A model generated the notes under the pieces. That model saw only the letters and a program-made list of their open reading frames with translations, was not told where the DNA came from and did not search any database. A DNA stretch of 64,000 bases from Stagonosporopsis chrysanthemi (Eukaryota; Ascomycota; Dothideomycetes; Pleosporales; Didymellaceae). The stretch spans positions 1 to 64,000 of the forward strand of contig JAFISE010000060.1 in the NCBI GenBank assembly GCA_022560025.1. The letters run 5' to 3'. Each line of letters starts with the position of its first letter. Position 1 is the stretch's first letter. The position numbers and the translations under genes are program-made. Below are positions 33,114 to 44,372 of the stretch, in pieces.

Positions 33114-34011
33114 ATGTCGAGAACTTGTCGCACACGGCTCGGAGTACCTCAAGTACGCTGCTACTCGTCACGTACGCGCTTCGTGCGAGCTCAATGCGTC
33201 CGACGAAGCCATGACAATGACACTATTGGCTTCAAAGCGAACGAGCCTGCAATATTCAAAGAACAGTTCAACGATCTACCAGCTTTATCAAAGTGGTTCA
33301 CATCTGGAACTGACGCAGAATCGACTGACCTCAGAGTGTCTTCCTTAGAGCAATACGGTGCAACTATTGTTCCCCTCGAGCTTACGCGCTCGTCTCCAGA
33401 CGAACCTTCAACATTTGAGCGATTCGAAGCACCCCTCTCACTGCTTCTCACCCACATGACCGGGCCTCCAACACCAAATCTCCGCATCTATTTGGCCCAG
33501 CATTCCCTGGCAGATTTTCCAGCCCCTCTACAATCCGACGTACCCACCCCCGATATCTTGACCAAACTCGGTCGCGGCGACATCTATGCTTCGAGTCTAT
33601 GGATGGGTAGACCGCCCACACGAACCCCTCTGCATCGCGACCCAAATCCCAATCTGTTCGTGCAACTCGCTGGCCAGAAGGTTGTCAGGTTGCTGAGGCC
33701 GGAGGTTGGGCGCGGCGTGTTTGAGCGGGCACGACTGAAAGCTGGCGGCGGTGGCAGAGCCAACATTAGGGGCGAGGAGATGATGGCAGGAGCTGAAATG
33801 GAGGCACTCGAGGAAGCTGTCTGGGACGGGCAAGGTGAAGCTATAGACGGCGTGGAGGCTCAACTATCCACCGGAGACGGACTATACATTCCACTAGGCT
33901 GGTGGCACGCTGTGCGAGGCATTGGCGCAGGTGCGAACGCTTCAGTGAGTGGATTTGGGTGTAGGAAGATATGCGCTGACAAGTATACAGGTCAATTGGT
34001 GGTTTCGATGA
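33114..34011 (+). CDS. Cupin_8 / JmjC-like Fe(II) dioxygenase family protein
   Basis: Predicted 2-oxoglutarate/Fe(II)-type oxygenase. Exons 33114-33944 and 33991-34011 (46-nt intron, GTGAGT...TACAG) give 283 aa. The cupin metal motif is visible as His-x-Asp in PLHRDPNPNLFVQLAGQK (about residue 178) and the distal His in LYIPLGWWHAV (about residue 266). The second exon has only seven codons and supplies VNWWFR, the usual last strand of the family, so unspliced mRNA would lose it. The N-terminus is Arg-rich without acidic residues (SRTCRTRLGVPQVRCYSSR) and looks like a mitochondrial presequence. A Gly/Ala/Glu-rich insert lies at about 205-245. The substrate is unknown; protein or tRNA hydroxylation are family precedents. 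Confidence 0.8.
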
Positions 34012-36825
34012 TTGCTAGCCACCAGATGCAGCAATATTCATGCGCCTCTCCCTTGACATTTTGAAACCAAGAGAACGGCCTCTCGGACGATAGACGACTA
34101 CTGTCAAATTCTGTGAGATCCTGAGCCAGGACTGCCAGTCACGCCCGTTGACTGCATTTGCCGCTGCAAGGTACCGTACTGCAGTGATGTACATCAGCTG
34201 CAGCTCTCAAGGCCTTCTCCTCGACCGCCACAGCCGTGGCGATATCCAGACCAGCGGTGATTGGCAGGATGGTACAGGCCGATATGCTCTGTCAGTGTCA
34301 GTTTTCCTTGGACCAAACCTTGATTCTCGCTCTGGCTGCCTCGCTTTGCAGCATGATTGCTAGCACAATGGCGGCAACGATCACCCAAAGCCTGGACTCC
34401 TGATGCAACGTTCCAGACTCAGCATCACCAGGTGCAACAATACTTGCAAGGGCAGCACCAGGGGCAGGGTTCAAGAAAACCCAACGCTGCACGCGCCCTC
34501 ACGCTCTCACGTGCCAGCCGTGAACGCGCCATGATGGGAAACCTTCGTGCTCGGTGAACCTCCCCTACCAAGCTATCTTCATGGCAGGCCGAAACCATGC
34601 ATTGCTCAACAAGACACACTCTGGCGGTCTATATCCAGTAGCGCGCCGTTGCAAATAGCGTTGTACCGATACTATCAGCTTGAAGACGCGGTACAGCGTT
34701 ACGCGCCGGGGCCGCTCGTGCAGTCCCCTACTCACGTAGACCCGCCTTCAACATAGCTAAATCCAGAAGTCTCAAAGACTACCGCCGCCTCGGTATGTGT
34801 ACACGGCTCAGACACTGAGCCATCCACACGAACATAGCGCTGGCCTGCGCTTGCACTTTCAGTGGCCGGTACACGATGCCGAAGATAGGGAGCTTCATAG
34901 CTTTCACATATTTGCAGTAGCAGAAGCAACACCATGTGTCTGATTCGCCCAGCGGGTGAGCTTTTTCCTCGGCGTCGGATACGATGCTCTTGACATCAGC
35001 ACGATGCGCAACAGGAAAGTCAGCTCCGAGCCGTCGACATGCAGAAAGCCTTCCCACCATGGCCTGACCGCGCAATCGCAATCGCAGATGTAAGTGCAAT
35101 TTGCGCTGCAAAGCGCCGCACGCCCGCGCGCCAATGCGTTTCGTTTCCCGCTGCCGTAGCAAAAAAAGAACCCCCCAACAGCAACGAGCAAGCAGGCGTT
35201 GCCTCTGGCTGATTGGCCCGGCTGCAGCCGAGTACAGCCAGCAATCTCCAAACCCTATCCCGTATGCACGATCCGAGCGACGGGACCTGCCGATTCGGGC
35301 GCGATATCCTTGCTTGCTGTTTTGCCTTTTCTCTACGGCTTCTGGACCAAGTAAGCGCAACACCGTGCAGCGCAGCACTGCTGGCGATGCAGGGCAGGGA
35401 CGCGCTTGCTCAACTGCAGCGTATTAGCCAATAGAGCAGAGTTTCCGCCTTGCGCGAGTCTTGAGCCCGAGTCCAAACGGACGGACGAGCCCTTGCACGA
35501 GCTCGATCGCGCATTCCAGCACCGTTAGGATAGACTAGCAGCAGTGCAACGTGATGATGTAAGAACCACGTCTGCGATGGCTGAGCACGAGCACGGGAGA
35601 ACAGGCAAGCAAGTGATCCGCCAGGCAAGGGGCCGTTCCACTTCAGAATGCGGCGAATGCGCTGCGCGCCGCCCTGCAGTATGTATGACTCTGACTACCG
35701 ATATCCGGGACCGGAGAGCCGGGTTGGAGGGTGGTCGATGGGCGGAGACCGGGTGGTACGGTGCGACAATGCGTGGAAGAGGGTGGAGACGGGGCTGGGC
35801 AGTTGCTCGTGTCCATGCTCGTGCTTGTGCTTGTGCGCATATGGTTGAAACAGCGCAGCAGTTTCTATGGAAGAGAAGAGCAATATCATTAAAGAGCGAG
35901 ACGAATGGTATTAATATTACGGGAGGGGAGAGGAAGGAACTATACATACTCCCTTCACCGTCTCCAGAACCTCTACTTCACCAAATCCATAATGCATTCA
36001 ACCCGCAACCATCAACGTCGCTCATCTCATCACCGTGATCCATCGTATTGCCTATGTGTACCCTAGCAACCAACGACCGCCCTACATGCGCACAAAGCAC
36101 CAACGCCGCCGACTGCATGAACCGTACGAGATAAGTGGAAATGGGGAATCTTGTGCAAAACCGGGTATTCCAACTGCACCGCCAATGGAACGAATAGGGG
36201 GCCAACTATGTATTGATAAACGACGAAATCAATCTGTGAACGAAGCGAACAGAACATGGGTAAAACGAAGCGCCTGTGATGCAAAAGAATCCCAAGCCTA
36301 TCGATATACCCCGCAATTCCATGCAATGTAAACATGCATTATGAAACACCGAGAAATGGGTTGCGCATGGTGAAAAGAAAGCGCACTTAGCGATCGAGCA
36401 AACACGGGCCGTAATGCAGTATGCCGTGCGAATGACATTGCTGGAGAGTTTCATCTTGACGTCGTAATCATATGTCGTGTACGGCGGGCATGGTTGCTTA
36501 CGCTGGAAGTACGCAATGTGTAAATTGAGTGGAGTGCTCTAGTCTTGGCCAGAGATGCTGATAATGATGTTGCAGACGCGAGCGACTTCGTGTTGGACGA
36601 GGTCTTTGGGGAAGGTGGTGGGCGCCAACAGCAGTACGGCGCTCAGCTATCGTATTGGTCGAGTGCGCATGAAGTCGAAGGAGACCTGCACTCGACCTTC
36701 GAAGGCAGGTTGCAGCGAGATGAGCTCAACGGGTGGCCGTCTTGATCCTTGGATATGCATCTTTTGGGGTAGCTTCGTCCGAGACTAGGCTACTCGCAAC
36801 ACGTAATTTCGATTGGCTGTTGCTC
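34012..36825. other. 2.8-kb region without a supported gene
   Basis: Frames on both strands (the longest, 35378-34779 minus) have no recognisable motif and are Arg/Cys-rich, as expected of shadow translation. Short repeats of gctcgtg/gcttgtg words lie at about 35,800-35,840. The right-hand part is 3' flank of the Rsc7 gene. Confidence 0.5.
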
Positions 36826-38991
36826 CTAGTATGACTGCCATCCTTGCTGAGACTGCGGCTGGCTCATGCCGTACATACCAGGTTGCTGACCAGCACCGCT
36901 CTGATGTTGCATGAACTGGTGGGGGCTTGGGCTAGGCTGATATGGGTTTTGGTCAATATTGGGAAACCCCGCGCCTCCCATAGCATTCATCGTTTGGTAT
37001 TGTTGAATCGGAGTACCGTGCATCGATCCACTGCTTTGCGCGTGGTGCATCTGCGGCGAGGCGTGCATGGGAGATTGCTGCGGGTGCGGCGACTGTTGCG
37101 GCGGCCTCTGAGCGTACTGCTGCATGTTGTGCTGCTGAGACAGCGGCGACGGCTGAGGCGGGCCACCCTGCCACATGTGGGAAGGAGCGTATCCTTGTCC
37201 TGGGTTGCTGGGAAGCATGCCACCTGAACCCATGCCGGGGGACATGCCCTGCAGCATACCGAGACTTGGAGGACGGCGGTGCATTTGGTTCGGCAGAGGG
37301 GTGTGCTGCTGGGCCATTGGTGAGAGGACCATATTGTTCTGCGGCATAGCCTGGGGGCGGAATGATTGGACACCCATGCCTTGGTTTGGCCTTTGCGGCG
37401 TCTGCGCCGGCATACCATACTGGTTACCAGGCATGCTTGCGCTTGCAGAAGGCATCCGTGGGGATTGCATAGCTTGCGAGACTTGTGGGATCTGGCTGCC
37501 ATCTGCAGTTAGCGGACGTTCTGGCTGTGCTGGCGGCTCGTGTGGTCGGTTCCAGAGGTCATCCAGATACTGCTTGCGGTTCTTGCGTTGCACCTCGAAC
37601 TGCTTGTTGATCTCGACTGTCTGGGCAGCTTGATTGAGGATCTCGCCTGAAGGTGATGGTCTCGTGGCATCCTGGTAAGGCGTACCACTAATCTCGTGTC
37701 TTGGTCGTTGCACACCGCTGTAGTCTCGGGGCTGCAAGTCAGTTGTCGTGCGCTGGTTGTATGGATCTATGCCACCAATAGGCATGCTGTGGGGTGCCGG
37801 TGTCAAGCCGCCGAAGGGCTGCAGGGGGTTTGAAGCAGCACCGAGATAATCAGCGTTTGCGCCCGCGAATGCACCTGGGTGAGCAAAGGCCATGGCACTG
37901 GCGTGGTTGGCTTCGGCAGCCGCAGCCTCTCTCGCTTTTGCTGCGCCTGGACGCTTCTCACCCGCTGCGTCTTCCTCTGTAAAACCTTGCTTGCGAGCTT
38001 TGCTTTCCCAGTAATCGTCTCGCACTCTTCGCCCGTTCTGAATGAGCCGGCTGCCAAACTGCCTGAACATTGACCTCGCTGTCACGATGGCGATCTGTCG
38101 CGAACGGTACGAGTATGGCAAAATCTCCTGGTGAATCAAATCGTCCTTCTCTGCTTGCGTAGCAATGATCTTGTACAAAGACCTGTTCTTGTTGAAGAGC
38201 AGGTACGAGTCGCGGTAGCCAAGAACGCGTGCGCATTCAGTGGCGAGCATGAAAAGCTTGTCGCCGCGGTTAGGCACGAAGAAGGTACGGCAACGGTACT
38301 CGCGATTCTCGAGGGGATGGCCTGTTTGCGTGACCTTGCGTTCGCCAGCTTCGTCGATCTCGCGAGGAATATACTCGTCACCCTCAGGGTTCAGCTGGTC
38401 AGTGGTGTGGTCGCGTACGGTAGGGAGGGCCTTGACGACTGCGGGCTTGGTGGGCGTCGATTTGGCGGAGGGCGAGGCCTGCGAGGGCGACGTCTGGGGC
38501 AGCGGCGACGTCTGCAGCTGCGGTGTCTGCACTGGCGGGGCAGCGCCTGGGTGCGTGGGCGTGGGCGGGGGCAGCGAACCACGAGTGGGACTGCCTGCAA
38601 ACGCGACTTTGGCCGACTTTGGTGGGCGGCCACGCTTTCGTGGTTTCCCCGTCTCGTCGGCGTCGGCGGGATCGCCATGCGACGCGTCGCCGTAGCTGTT
38701 CTCTGGCGAGCGGCTGCGCTTCAGGCCGCGCGACTGTTGCTGTGCGACGGCCTGCGGGCCCGCAAGGACTCCTGCCGGGCGTGTTAGTGATTCGATTGAC
38801 GGGTGGGCGGGCAGGCGCGGCGGATGTAACGGACGCGTGTGCGCGAGCGGGCGCGACGGTGAGGGCAGTGGCAGGCGCGTCGGCGTACCTGCGGAGCTTA
38901 GGGCAGACGGATCAATGGTGCCCTGGAGGTCCATGATGCCGTTACCAATGGTTCCATTTGACATGGCGTGGGCAGGATGCACTGAGTACAT
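36826..38991 (-). CDS. RSC7: Rsc7/Swp82-family chromatin remodelling subunit
   Basis: Subunit of RSC or SWI/SNF-type nucleosome remodellers, nuclear. The frame is continuous, 721 codons from ATG 38991; ATG 38964 (MSNGT) is an alternative start. An AT-hook-like KPRKRGRPPKS lies near residue 120. The family domain spans about 205-350: EGDEYIPREIDEAGERKV, then HPLENREYRCRTFFVP, MLATECARVLGYRDSYLLF and RSMFRQFGSRLIQNGRRV. The C-terminal third is Gln/Pro/Met-rich and disordered. A stop-free, phase-symmetric intron candidate of 117 nt (38888-38772; GTACGC, CACTAAC, GGCAG) lies near the start; if spliced, the protein loses 39 residues (GTPTRLPLPS onward). Assignment to Rsc7 rather than Swp82 is by length and AT-hook. 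Confidence 0.88.
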   Translation of the reverse strand: MYSVHPAHAMSNGTIGNGIMDLQGTIDPSALSSAGTPTRLPLPSPSRPLAHTRPLHPPRLPAHPSIESLTRPAGVLAGPQAVAQQQSRGLKRSRSPENSYGDASHGDPADADETGKPRKRGRPPKSAKVAFAGSPTRGSLPPPTPTHPGAAPPVQTPQLQTSPLPQTSPSQASPSAKSTPTKPAVVKALPTVRDHTTDQLNPEGDEYIPREIDEAGERKVTQTGHPLENREYRCRTFFVPNRGDKLFMLATECARVLGYRDSYLLFNKNRSLYKIIATQAEKDDLIHQEILPYSYRSRQIAIVTARSMFRQFGSRLIQNGRRVRDDYWESKARKQGFTEEDAAGEKRPGAAKAREAAAAEANHASAMAFAHPGAFAGANADYLGAASNPLQPFGGLTPAPHSMPIGGIDPYNQRTTTDLQPRDYSGVQRPRHEISGTPYQDATRPSPSGEILNQAAQTVEINKQFEVQRKNRKQYLDDLWNRPHEPPAQPERPLTADGSQIPQVSQAMQSPRMPSASASMPGNQYGMPAQTPQRPNQGMGVQSFRPQAMPQNNMVLSPMAQQHTPLPNQMHRRPPSLGMLQGMSPGMGSGGMLPSNPGQGYAPSHMWQGGPPQPSPLSQQHNMQQYAQRPPQQSPHPQQSPMHASPQMHHAQSSGSMHGTPIQQYQTMNAMGGAGFPNIDQNPYQPSPSPHQFMQHQSGAGQQPGMYGMSQPQSQQGWQSY
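38772..38888 (-). other. Candidate in-frame intron in Rsc7 gene
   Basis: 117 nt, a multiple of three, without stops. The donor G/GTACGC, the branch-like CACTAAC 13 nt before the acceptor, and CCGGCAG all fit the local splice pattern. The encoded text (TPTRLPLPSPSRP onward) is low-complexity Pro/Arg/His, as an intron read-through would be, but the flanking exon is low-complexity too. Confidence 0.5.
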
Positions 38992-41900
38992 TCCAAGGCG
39001 CAACAGCCGAGGGCGCGGGCGGTGGAGGAGCGCTCAGGACGAGGCCCGTAATTGGCGCGCGGGCGGGGGTGAGCTGGGGCGCGCAAGGCTGGCGCAGAGA
39101 CGGCTCGCGGCAGGCGGGACGATGAGCATAGGTGGGTGGTCGTGGTGTTTAGGTTGGAGTGGTGGACGAAGCGCCTGCACGTTCCCGAGGAAAGAGCGAG
39201 CGGCCAAGACTGAAGGAGCAGCGCGGCAGCAGGGCAGCGGCAGCGGCAGCGACAGAACTGCAGAGCGGCGGCAGCAGGGCACTGGGCAAACCAGTGTCAG
39301 TGCAAAAGGCTGCGAATGCAAGGTGCTGGGTGTGTGCGGCGGCAGCTAGGCAGTAAAGGCGGGTGCGACTGAGATATGACGAATCGCGGGTGGATCGCCC
39401 GTACGCGAGCAGGTCTTGTCCGCTGAGCCTAAGGGACGGAGGCAAGCGAGTGGCCAGAGGCAGCGGACGAGTAATGCACGGGGAGACGAGTCGCCAGACG
39501 AATTGAGGTGCAGCCCTTAAAGCTGCCGATTCATGCAGCCACGTGAGCGCAATTCTACTGCTTGCCGCTGTAAGGGTTTGGGCTGGTTTGCGCCCTCGAC
39601 TGGGATGCCGCCGCCGCCGTAGTAGCGCGAGCGTCGACGACGACAGCATCTGCTGCCACCGCGGGCCGGCTGTCTGCCCCGGCCGCTGCCTCGCGTAGAG
39701 CAAGGGGCAGACAGGCAGACGGGCAGACAGACAGGCAGGCAGGCAGGCAAGCAAGCTTCGGCGCGGCTGCGCAATGACACTGAGGGCCGTGGCGGCAGCG
39801 CGCGCTGCGGCCAGCGGCTTGAGCGCGTCGCCGTAAAAGCCACCGCCCCGCTCTCTTCCATGCTCCATGCTCCATGCTCCATTCTGCAAGTGCAGTCCAT
39901 GTCTCTCACGGCGAACTGGCGCCTGCCATGTCCACTAGCTTAGATCTCGGTATCTACATAGCAGCCCTCTAGCCGCGCCAAGCAGCCATGGGCCGACACG
40001 AACCAGAGACCCCTCTTTCGTCAACCCTCAGCACCGCTGGAGCCACCATTATTCATCACTGACCGCCCGAGCTGCGAGCTGCGAGCTACCCTGCCAGCTG
40101 CCTATCGCAGCCCCATCGCGCGGTCGGCGGCCGCCTGCAGCCTTCGTGAATAGTTCGCCCGTCCTCCACCAGTCACACGCACGCGCGCTGCTGATTGAGC
40201 AAGGCGAGCATGTCAGCAGGCTGCCTATCGAATCATTGATTACCCTAGTCCTAGTCCTGCAGCTGCCCAAGACAGACTGAACTGGGACGTGCATAAGCGG
40301 CCGTCGTCATGCATTCACGAATCCCCAGTCTATCAGTCCTTTCCGCGTCGTCTGATGACTCCTAAGAGAACCGCTGCCCGCTTATGCTTGCCGCAGCAGC
40401 CGGATGAGGCAGTATCACTTATTACCCGTGGCCTTGATAGAGCACCCTAGGCTCGACTGGATAGTGCATAGCCCAGGACGCTTTCTCCATCTTACTCGTG
40501 TCCACTGCGGTCCGTCTGAGCAGCTGCGTCGATCGCCGAGCACTCTCTGCTCTTCTCACCAAATCCTCGCTAGCCATCTGAAAGCCCGTCGTGCCGCCCA
40601 GATTCAGCCTGTTCCCTGTCAGCCTATGGCAGACGCAGTTCCGTCGCCCCGGAGCCATGGCCCTACTGCCTGGCTAGAGTAACAAGTGACGACGCCTGTT
40701 CGCAACGCCGTACAGCAATGGCACTCGTGGATGGACAGAAGCTTTGCAGAGTCGACGACGATCCGTGCCACAAGAGCGCCCCGCTCTCCTTTGACTAGGG
40801 CGCAAATCGATATCCTTGACTTGCCCGTGCTGCAATCGATCTCCCCGTCATACCTTGCCTGAATCTCGCATCCCTTCCGTCGCTTGCGCCACTGTACCCT
40901 AGCGTGTCTTGAAACGCCATGTCCGTGTCGTCTGCGCCGTCTATCGCTTTTTGACGTTTGTCAGTGCGCCTGTAGACGACAGAACTTTGCCAAAAAGCAA
41001 GCCTCGAATCTCTCCGGGCCCACTGTTGAGACGTGGAGAAAATGTGTTGCTTTTTCTCGATTGACTTCGCTGCAACGTGCTTCCCAGATGCCATCGTCCA
41101 CCGGTACAGATGACATCGAGCATGAAGCTTTGCCATCTCCTTGGCCCTGCTGGTGCATGCTTTTGCTTTTGACGCGTCCACCCAAGGCTGTGCAACCGCG
41201 TCTCAAATGTCTCAAGATCAATGCTTGTCGATATTCCTTCGGCGCGTTCGGTGACCGTTGAGACCCAACCGAAAATAGGCGATTTGCATGCGACTTTGCA
41301 TATTGACAAAACTTGATCAAAAGAAATATATCGGCCCGACTGTTTACAAACAATCGGGGTCTCTACGTACTTACCAAACACCGCTTTGTGCCAAAGATCC
41401 GCTCTGTGAGAAACGATGGCACAAGCTTCTGCCTGGTCGATCAGACGATTGGCTTGGACCATGTGAAGCGCGGCTGTGAAGACGGGATAAAACAAGCCTT
41501 TGGGGGCTGGTGGCATTGACCAAAGTCTTTACTTCTTCAGCAAAAGACATCGCGAGACAGTGGCGACGATGACTCTTCCTCAGATGCAACCAGGGCAGGT
41601 CCTTGCTCGACGGCACATTTGTTTGTCTGCGCCATGCCCTTTGCTATCACCGTTGCTGGGCGACAATGACGCGTAAGAGTATGTGCAGAAGAGGCAGACC
41701 GTTGGGAAAGCAGTTTGTCGGTTGGAGAGCCAGTTCTCGTACCCTTCTTGGCAAGCCGCTATGGGATAGCCGGGATGTCGACTCGATCAGATGATTCCAA
41801 TCCACTTTAACCTTGAACGTGCCATTCGAGAGAGGCTAAAGCCGCAAGCTACCCCACTCCGACATGTCGGGAAGACACCATGGCGAGAAGCGAAGTGTGT

Positions 41901-43232
41901 GTGTCGAGGTGGAACTTTGCGGTGATTTGATAGACTGCCTCGTTTCAAGTTTCCGAAGATCAGGTTCAAAGCTGAATGTCTCACTCCACGAGTGGATCAT
42001 TTGCAGGCAGCGATGTTGTTCATTTTCGGGGCGTGCTCGAATTCCGTTTGGCTGCACGAGTTCAGTGGCGACGACCTTGTGTCGTACAGCTCTAGCGGTG
42101 AAGTGCGCTGCATAGTCGCTTGTCTCCACAAAAGACTCAAGGTGTAGTCAACCGAAGTACGGTACTGCACAATGATATGCCATTGTATGGAACGCAGCAG
42201 GCGTATGCCTGTTGTTGTTTCAGCGTACCCTCTGCACCACGAGTCACGCCCTCTATGTGGCTGCAACGGTCTGATGATATGCGGCAGTCAGGACGTACAG
42301 GTACCTCGTTACGGTGTGCGGAGATGTTCAAGAACATATCGAGGTTTTGTTCGCTAGGGAGAGGCTGCAAACGCTGCAAATGCTGCAAATGCTCGTCTAG
42401 CGAGCTGCGATACTCATGGATGACGCTGCTAGAGCGACCGCATTCTGAGACTGGTGTACTTTGTTCCAGGCTGGTCCCGTTGGCCTTGACTTCAGCCTAG
42501 AGAGGGTGTGCTGAGTTGAGCTGATCGAAGCACTTTTGCAAGGCTCTCGCAAGGCTATTGCGTGTTGCCATTGATGCCAGCGAATAAGAAGCCGCTGCTC
42601 GACTCTGACCAGCCTCGAGGCGATCATGTGGACAAAGATAAAGCGTTATCGAGTCTGTCCAGACTCGAGGTGGATTATGATGTTATGCAATAGCGTCAGA
42701 TGACTATTGTTGGTTGATGCAATTTGGCAATGGCACAGAAGCGGGCTCTGGGCGTTTGTACATTTCCTGATTTAGTCTGCTAGCCAGAGCTTTGGAAACG
42801 TGAGGATGACCACGAGATACATGTGGCTAGCGTAAGCTTACCGACCTGTTTACAAGGTCAGCTCGCAATAACGGAAGTTATGCTGGGCATAAAACAGGGA
42901 GCCCGTACGCCTCGCTATCTCTGTCCCGAGCTCAGGATGTAATATGCCGCCCGTTGTTGCATGGAGTCTTAGAGTTGATGGAAACGGATCCGTGGAGTCA
43001 GATCACCAAATTCTGCTGGTATTTCTTGAAGCTGGGACTGCCTACAGTCCATGTTATCCCACCGCAATAACGTAGAGTCATTTGCTACTATGACGGCCTT
43101 TTGAACGCCGTATTGCTCCTCTGATGGATATGGAAGAAATTCGTAAAATACTGAGATACTGATAATGGACCTCGGCGATTTTGGTACAGAGACACAGTGC
43201 TAGAAGTTCAGACTTCGTGGAGCGCTCGAGGC
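38992..43232. other. 4.2-kb region without a supported gene
   Basis: The left part (to about 40,000) is the GC-rich promoter/5' region of Rsc7 with microsatellites (listed). From 40.0 to 43.2 kb there are open frames on both strands, the longest 41516-40941 (minus, 191 codons), but none with motifs, presequence or sensible splice structure. Three copies of a 9-bp gctgcaaat-type unit lie at 42364-42390. No RNA gene or transposon end was seen. Confidence 0.5.
39706..39756 (+). repeat. Tetranucleotide (ggca/gaca)n microsatellite
   Basis: About 50 nt of interrupted ggca and gaca units (cagacaggcagacgggcaga, then aggcaggcaggcaagcaagc) upstream of the Rsc7 gene. At 39858-39882 there is also a 7-bp ccatgct repeat with three full copies. 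Confidence 0.9.
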
Positions 43233-43990
43233 TTACTTGCGACCAGGTGCCAGGCCAGGAACTGCGCTGAAGCGCTCGTCACGCTCGGTCTTGAACAGTA
43301 ACTGGCACCAGAACTCTTTGTTGTCGTCGTCGAACCAGGTCCAGAACTTCCCCTCCCGCCTATCCACTTCGCGTGCTTGTAATTTAACTGCAACCGTCTC
43401 ATAAGGCTCTCCTGCAACGATGAAATACTGGTAGTTTGGGTCGGGCTCCTCAATCTTCTGCTCGTATGCGCTCATGAACCGGACGCGGGGAATGATGCCT
43501 GTTGTGATATCTGGAAACTGGAATTGGAATAGAAGTCCATTCTGGCGGGTAATAGGATCACGAACTTTCGTGATCCGGTACCCAGGTCGGCCGATCTTGA
43601 TGACGTTCTTCTTCACCTGCACACCAGCAAGCAGCCCCTGTTGCCCAGGATCGTCCTTCTTCCCTTCTCTCTGTTCTTTTGCGGCGCGTCGTGCCAGATT
43701 GGTCTGATGCTTCCTTCCTTGTGTATGCGCGAGGTACGAGCCATCGTTCTGGTGTACTGTAAGGCACAGGCGACACTCGAAGCTTCCGACATGATTCTTG
43801 AAAAAGTACGGGTCCTTGTCCAGGTCGATCGTCTCCAGCGCAAGCTTGCGCAGGCGCTCTCGTCGATCGGCGTTGGTGGCTGAGCTCGAGGCGACACCAC
43901 CGCCACCAAATTTGGAACCGGCGCGATTCTGATGGTGTTAGCAGCTGCTTTCTGATCTCGTCACCAGCGTGAACGTACCTGATAATCCAT
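43233..43990 (-). CDS. PRP11: Splicing factor 3a subunit 2 (SF3A2/Prp11)
   Basis: U2 snRNP protein of the SF3a complex, required for pre-spliceosome assembly in the nucleus. Exons (minus) 43990-43979 and 43928-43233 (50-nt intron, GTACGT...ATCAG) give 235 aa. The first coding exon is only four codons (MDYQ), followed by NRAGSKFGGGGVAS, as in all SF3A2 proteins. A matrin-type C2H2 zinc finger lies at about 55-80 (CRLCLTVHQNDGSYLAHTQG then RKH). The C-terminal domain has QVKKNVIKIGRPGYRITKV and FQFQFPDI. The animal Pro-rich heptad tail is absent, as usual for fungi. It is divergent from tubulin cofactor E. Confidence 0.95.
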
Positions 43991-44372
43991 AATCGCGTGT
44001 CTCTTGGCTCAAGTGACGACTTTGACGAGAGTTTCAGGCAAGGACGTTTCTAACAGTCAACTGGGCGCTATCGAGCGTGAGTCAGAAGAGGGTAAATTGT
44101 TGCGCGTTGGTGTTGAAGGTCATACCTTGGGAGCCCAGAAATTGTGGAAGCGGCGATCCACGCTAGCTGTAACATCACGTGATATCTGCCTAGAAGTGGA
44201 AGGCAGGCATCCTTTCTTCCATCAAGGCCACAAATTCGAAAGCAAGTCACCAAGGACACAGGTAATACTCAAGGCCTCTGAACTGCTCGTTTTCGAGCGA
44301 AATTCCCGAATCGTTGCTTTCGATTTGCTTAGTTGACGGCCGGCCATTGCGTCCAGCTTTTCTAACGAGCTC
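43991..44372. promoter_or_regulatory. Divergent promoter, SF3A2 and tubulin cofactor E
   Basis: 382 nt between the two start codons, no coding sequence supported. It carries both 5' UTRs. Confidence 0.55.

Noticed and set aside
34779..35378. Minus-strand frame of 199 codons
   Set aside because: Arg/Cys-rich random-like text with no motif and several overlapping frames on the other strand.
40941..41516. Minus-strand frame of 191 codons
   Set aside because: No motif, signal or intron; translations of both strands look equally random. Transcript data could change this.
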